Shown here in pieces: positions 63,896 through 64,000 of a DNA stretch of 64,000 nt (position 1 is its first letter; each line of letters begins with the position of its first letter). The notes beneath the pieces are model-generated. The model ran no database searches, had not been told where the DNA came from, and saw nothing but the letters and a program-made list of their open reading frames with translations. Location: the NCBI RefSeq assembly GCF_026151205.1, contig NC_087075.1, positions 9,105,303-9,169,302 on the forward strand, read 5' to 3'. This DNA comes from Bolinopsis microptera (lineage: Eukaryota > Ctenophora > Tentaculata > Lobata > Bolinopsidae). The position numbers and the translations under genes are program-made.

Positions 63896-64000
63896 ACCAA
63901 ATAACAAAATAAGTGTCCTTATATTAATACTTTACCATGCCTTACAAAAAAGCAAAAGGTCTAGCCAATCCACAACAACGTACACAATAACAAATAATCC

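Noticed and set aside
63547-63904. ORFs on both strands with 12-residue repeats
   Set aside because: The 36-bp minisatellite unit is divisible by three, so all frames stay open; there is no start context or domain.

Overview
The window is nuclear DNA from an invertebrate animal. It is AT-rich, its genes are split into small exons with GT-AG introns, it carries eukaryotic tRNA genes, and it holds many transposable elements. It contains a Shaker-type voltage-gated potassium channel with a T1 domain, a rhodopsin-like GPCR and an LDLa-domain receptor exon, all of which are metazoan genes. The species cannot be named from the sequence. An early-branching or marine invertebrate is plausible but unproven.

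Layout. 1-8.2 kb: dispersed repeats, then a 5'-truncated plus-strand LINE (family LINE-A here) with several successive upstream ORFs and an intact-length ORF2. 8.6-16.8 kb: a gene-poor block bounded by 282-bp inverted repeats and a TGA duplication. It holds a 184-bp satellite array, an hAT-type element, small hairpin MITEs and a decayed LINE ORF1. 17.6-26.4 kb: an older minus-strand LINE-A copy, split by a 1,262-bp DNA transposon that left a 4-bp GTAC duplication. 26.4-28.7 kb: a second LINE family (LINE-B), decayed. 29.4-33.9 kb: an array of a conserved box spaced about 150 bp apart, leading into a Penelope-like element with reverse transcriptase and a GIY-YIG-like domain. 34.8-37.25 kb: a giant palindrome built of hairpin cassettes, interrupted by an hAT element with a perfect 8-bp duplication. 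37.7-39.05 kb: two receptor-type genes on the minus strand. 41.4-53.5 kb: eleven exons of one potassium-channel gene on the minus strand, with two alternative last exons. Two identical tRNA-Arg(ACG) genes lie on the plus strand within its introns. 56.87-60.5 kb: a TA-flanked element with 0.6-kb inverted repeats carrying remains of a nuclease-like/CXC gene and a tRNA-derived SINE. 60.9-64 kb: simple and minisatellite repeats.

How the parts fit. The host genes occupy the right half on the minus strand. The channel exons join in phase at all nine constitutive junctions and at both alternative last junctions, reconstructing T1, S1-S6, an S4 with arginines every third residue, and a TVGYGD filter. 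The left half is a nested transposon archive. Two LINE-A copies with the same ORF partition allow comparison of a live-looking and a decayed version. Insertions with clean target duplications (GTAC, ATTCCTGG, TGA, TA) let several events be ordered in time. The most unusual items are the multi-ORF LINE-A family, the box array upstream of the Penelope-like element, and the hairpin-cassette palindrome.
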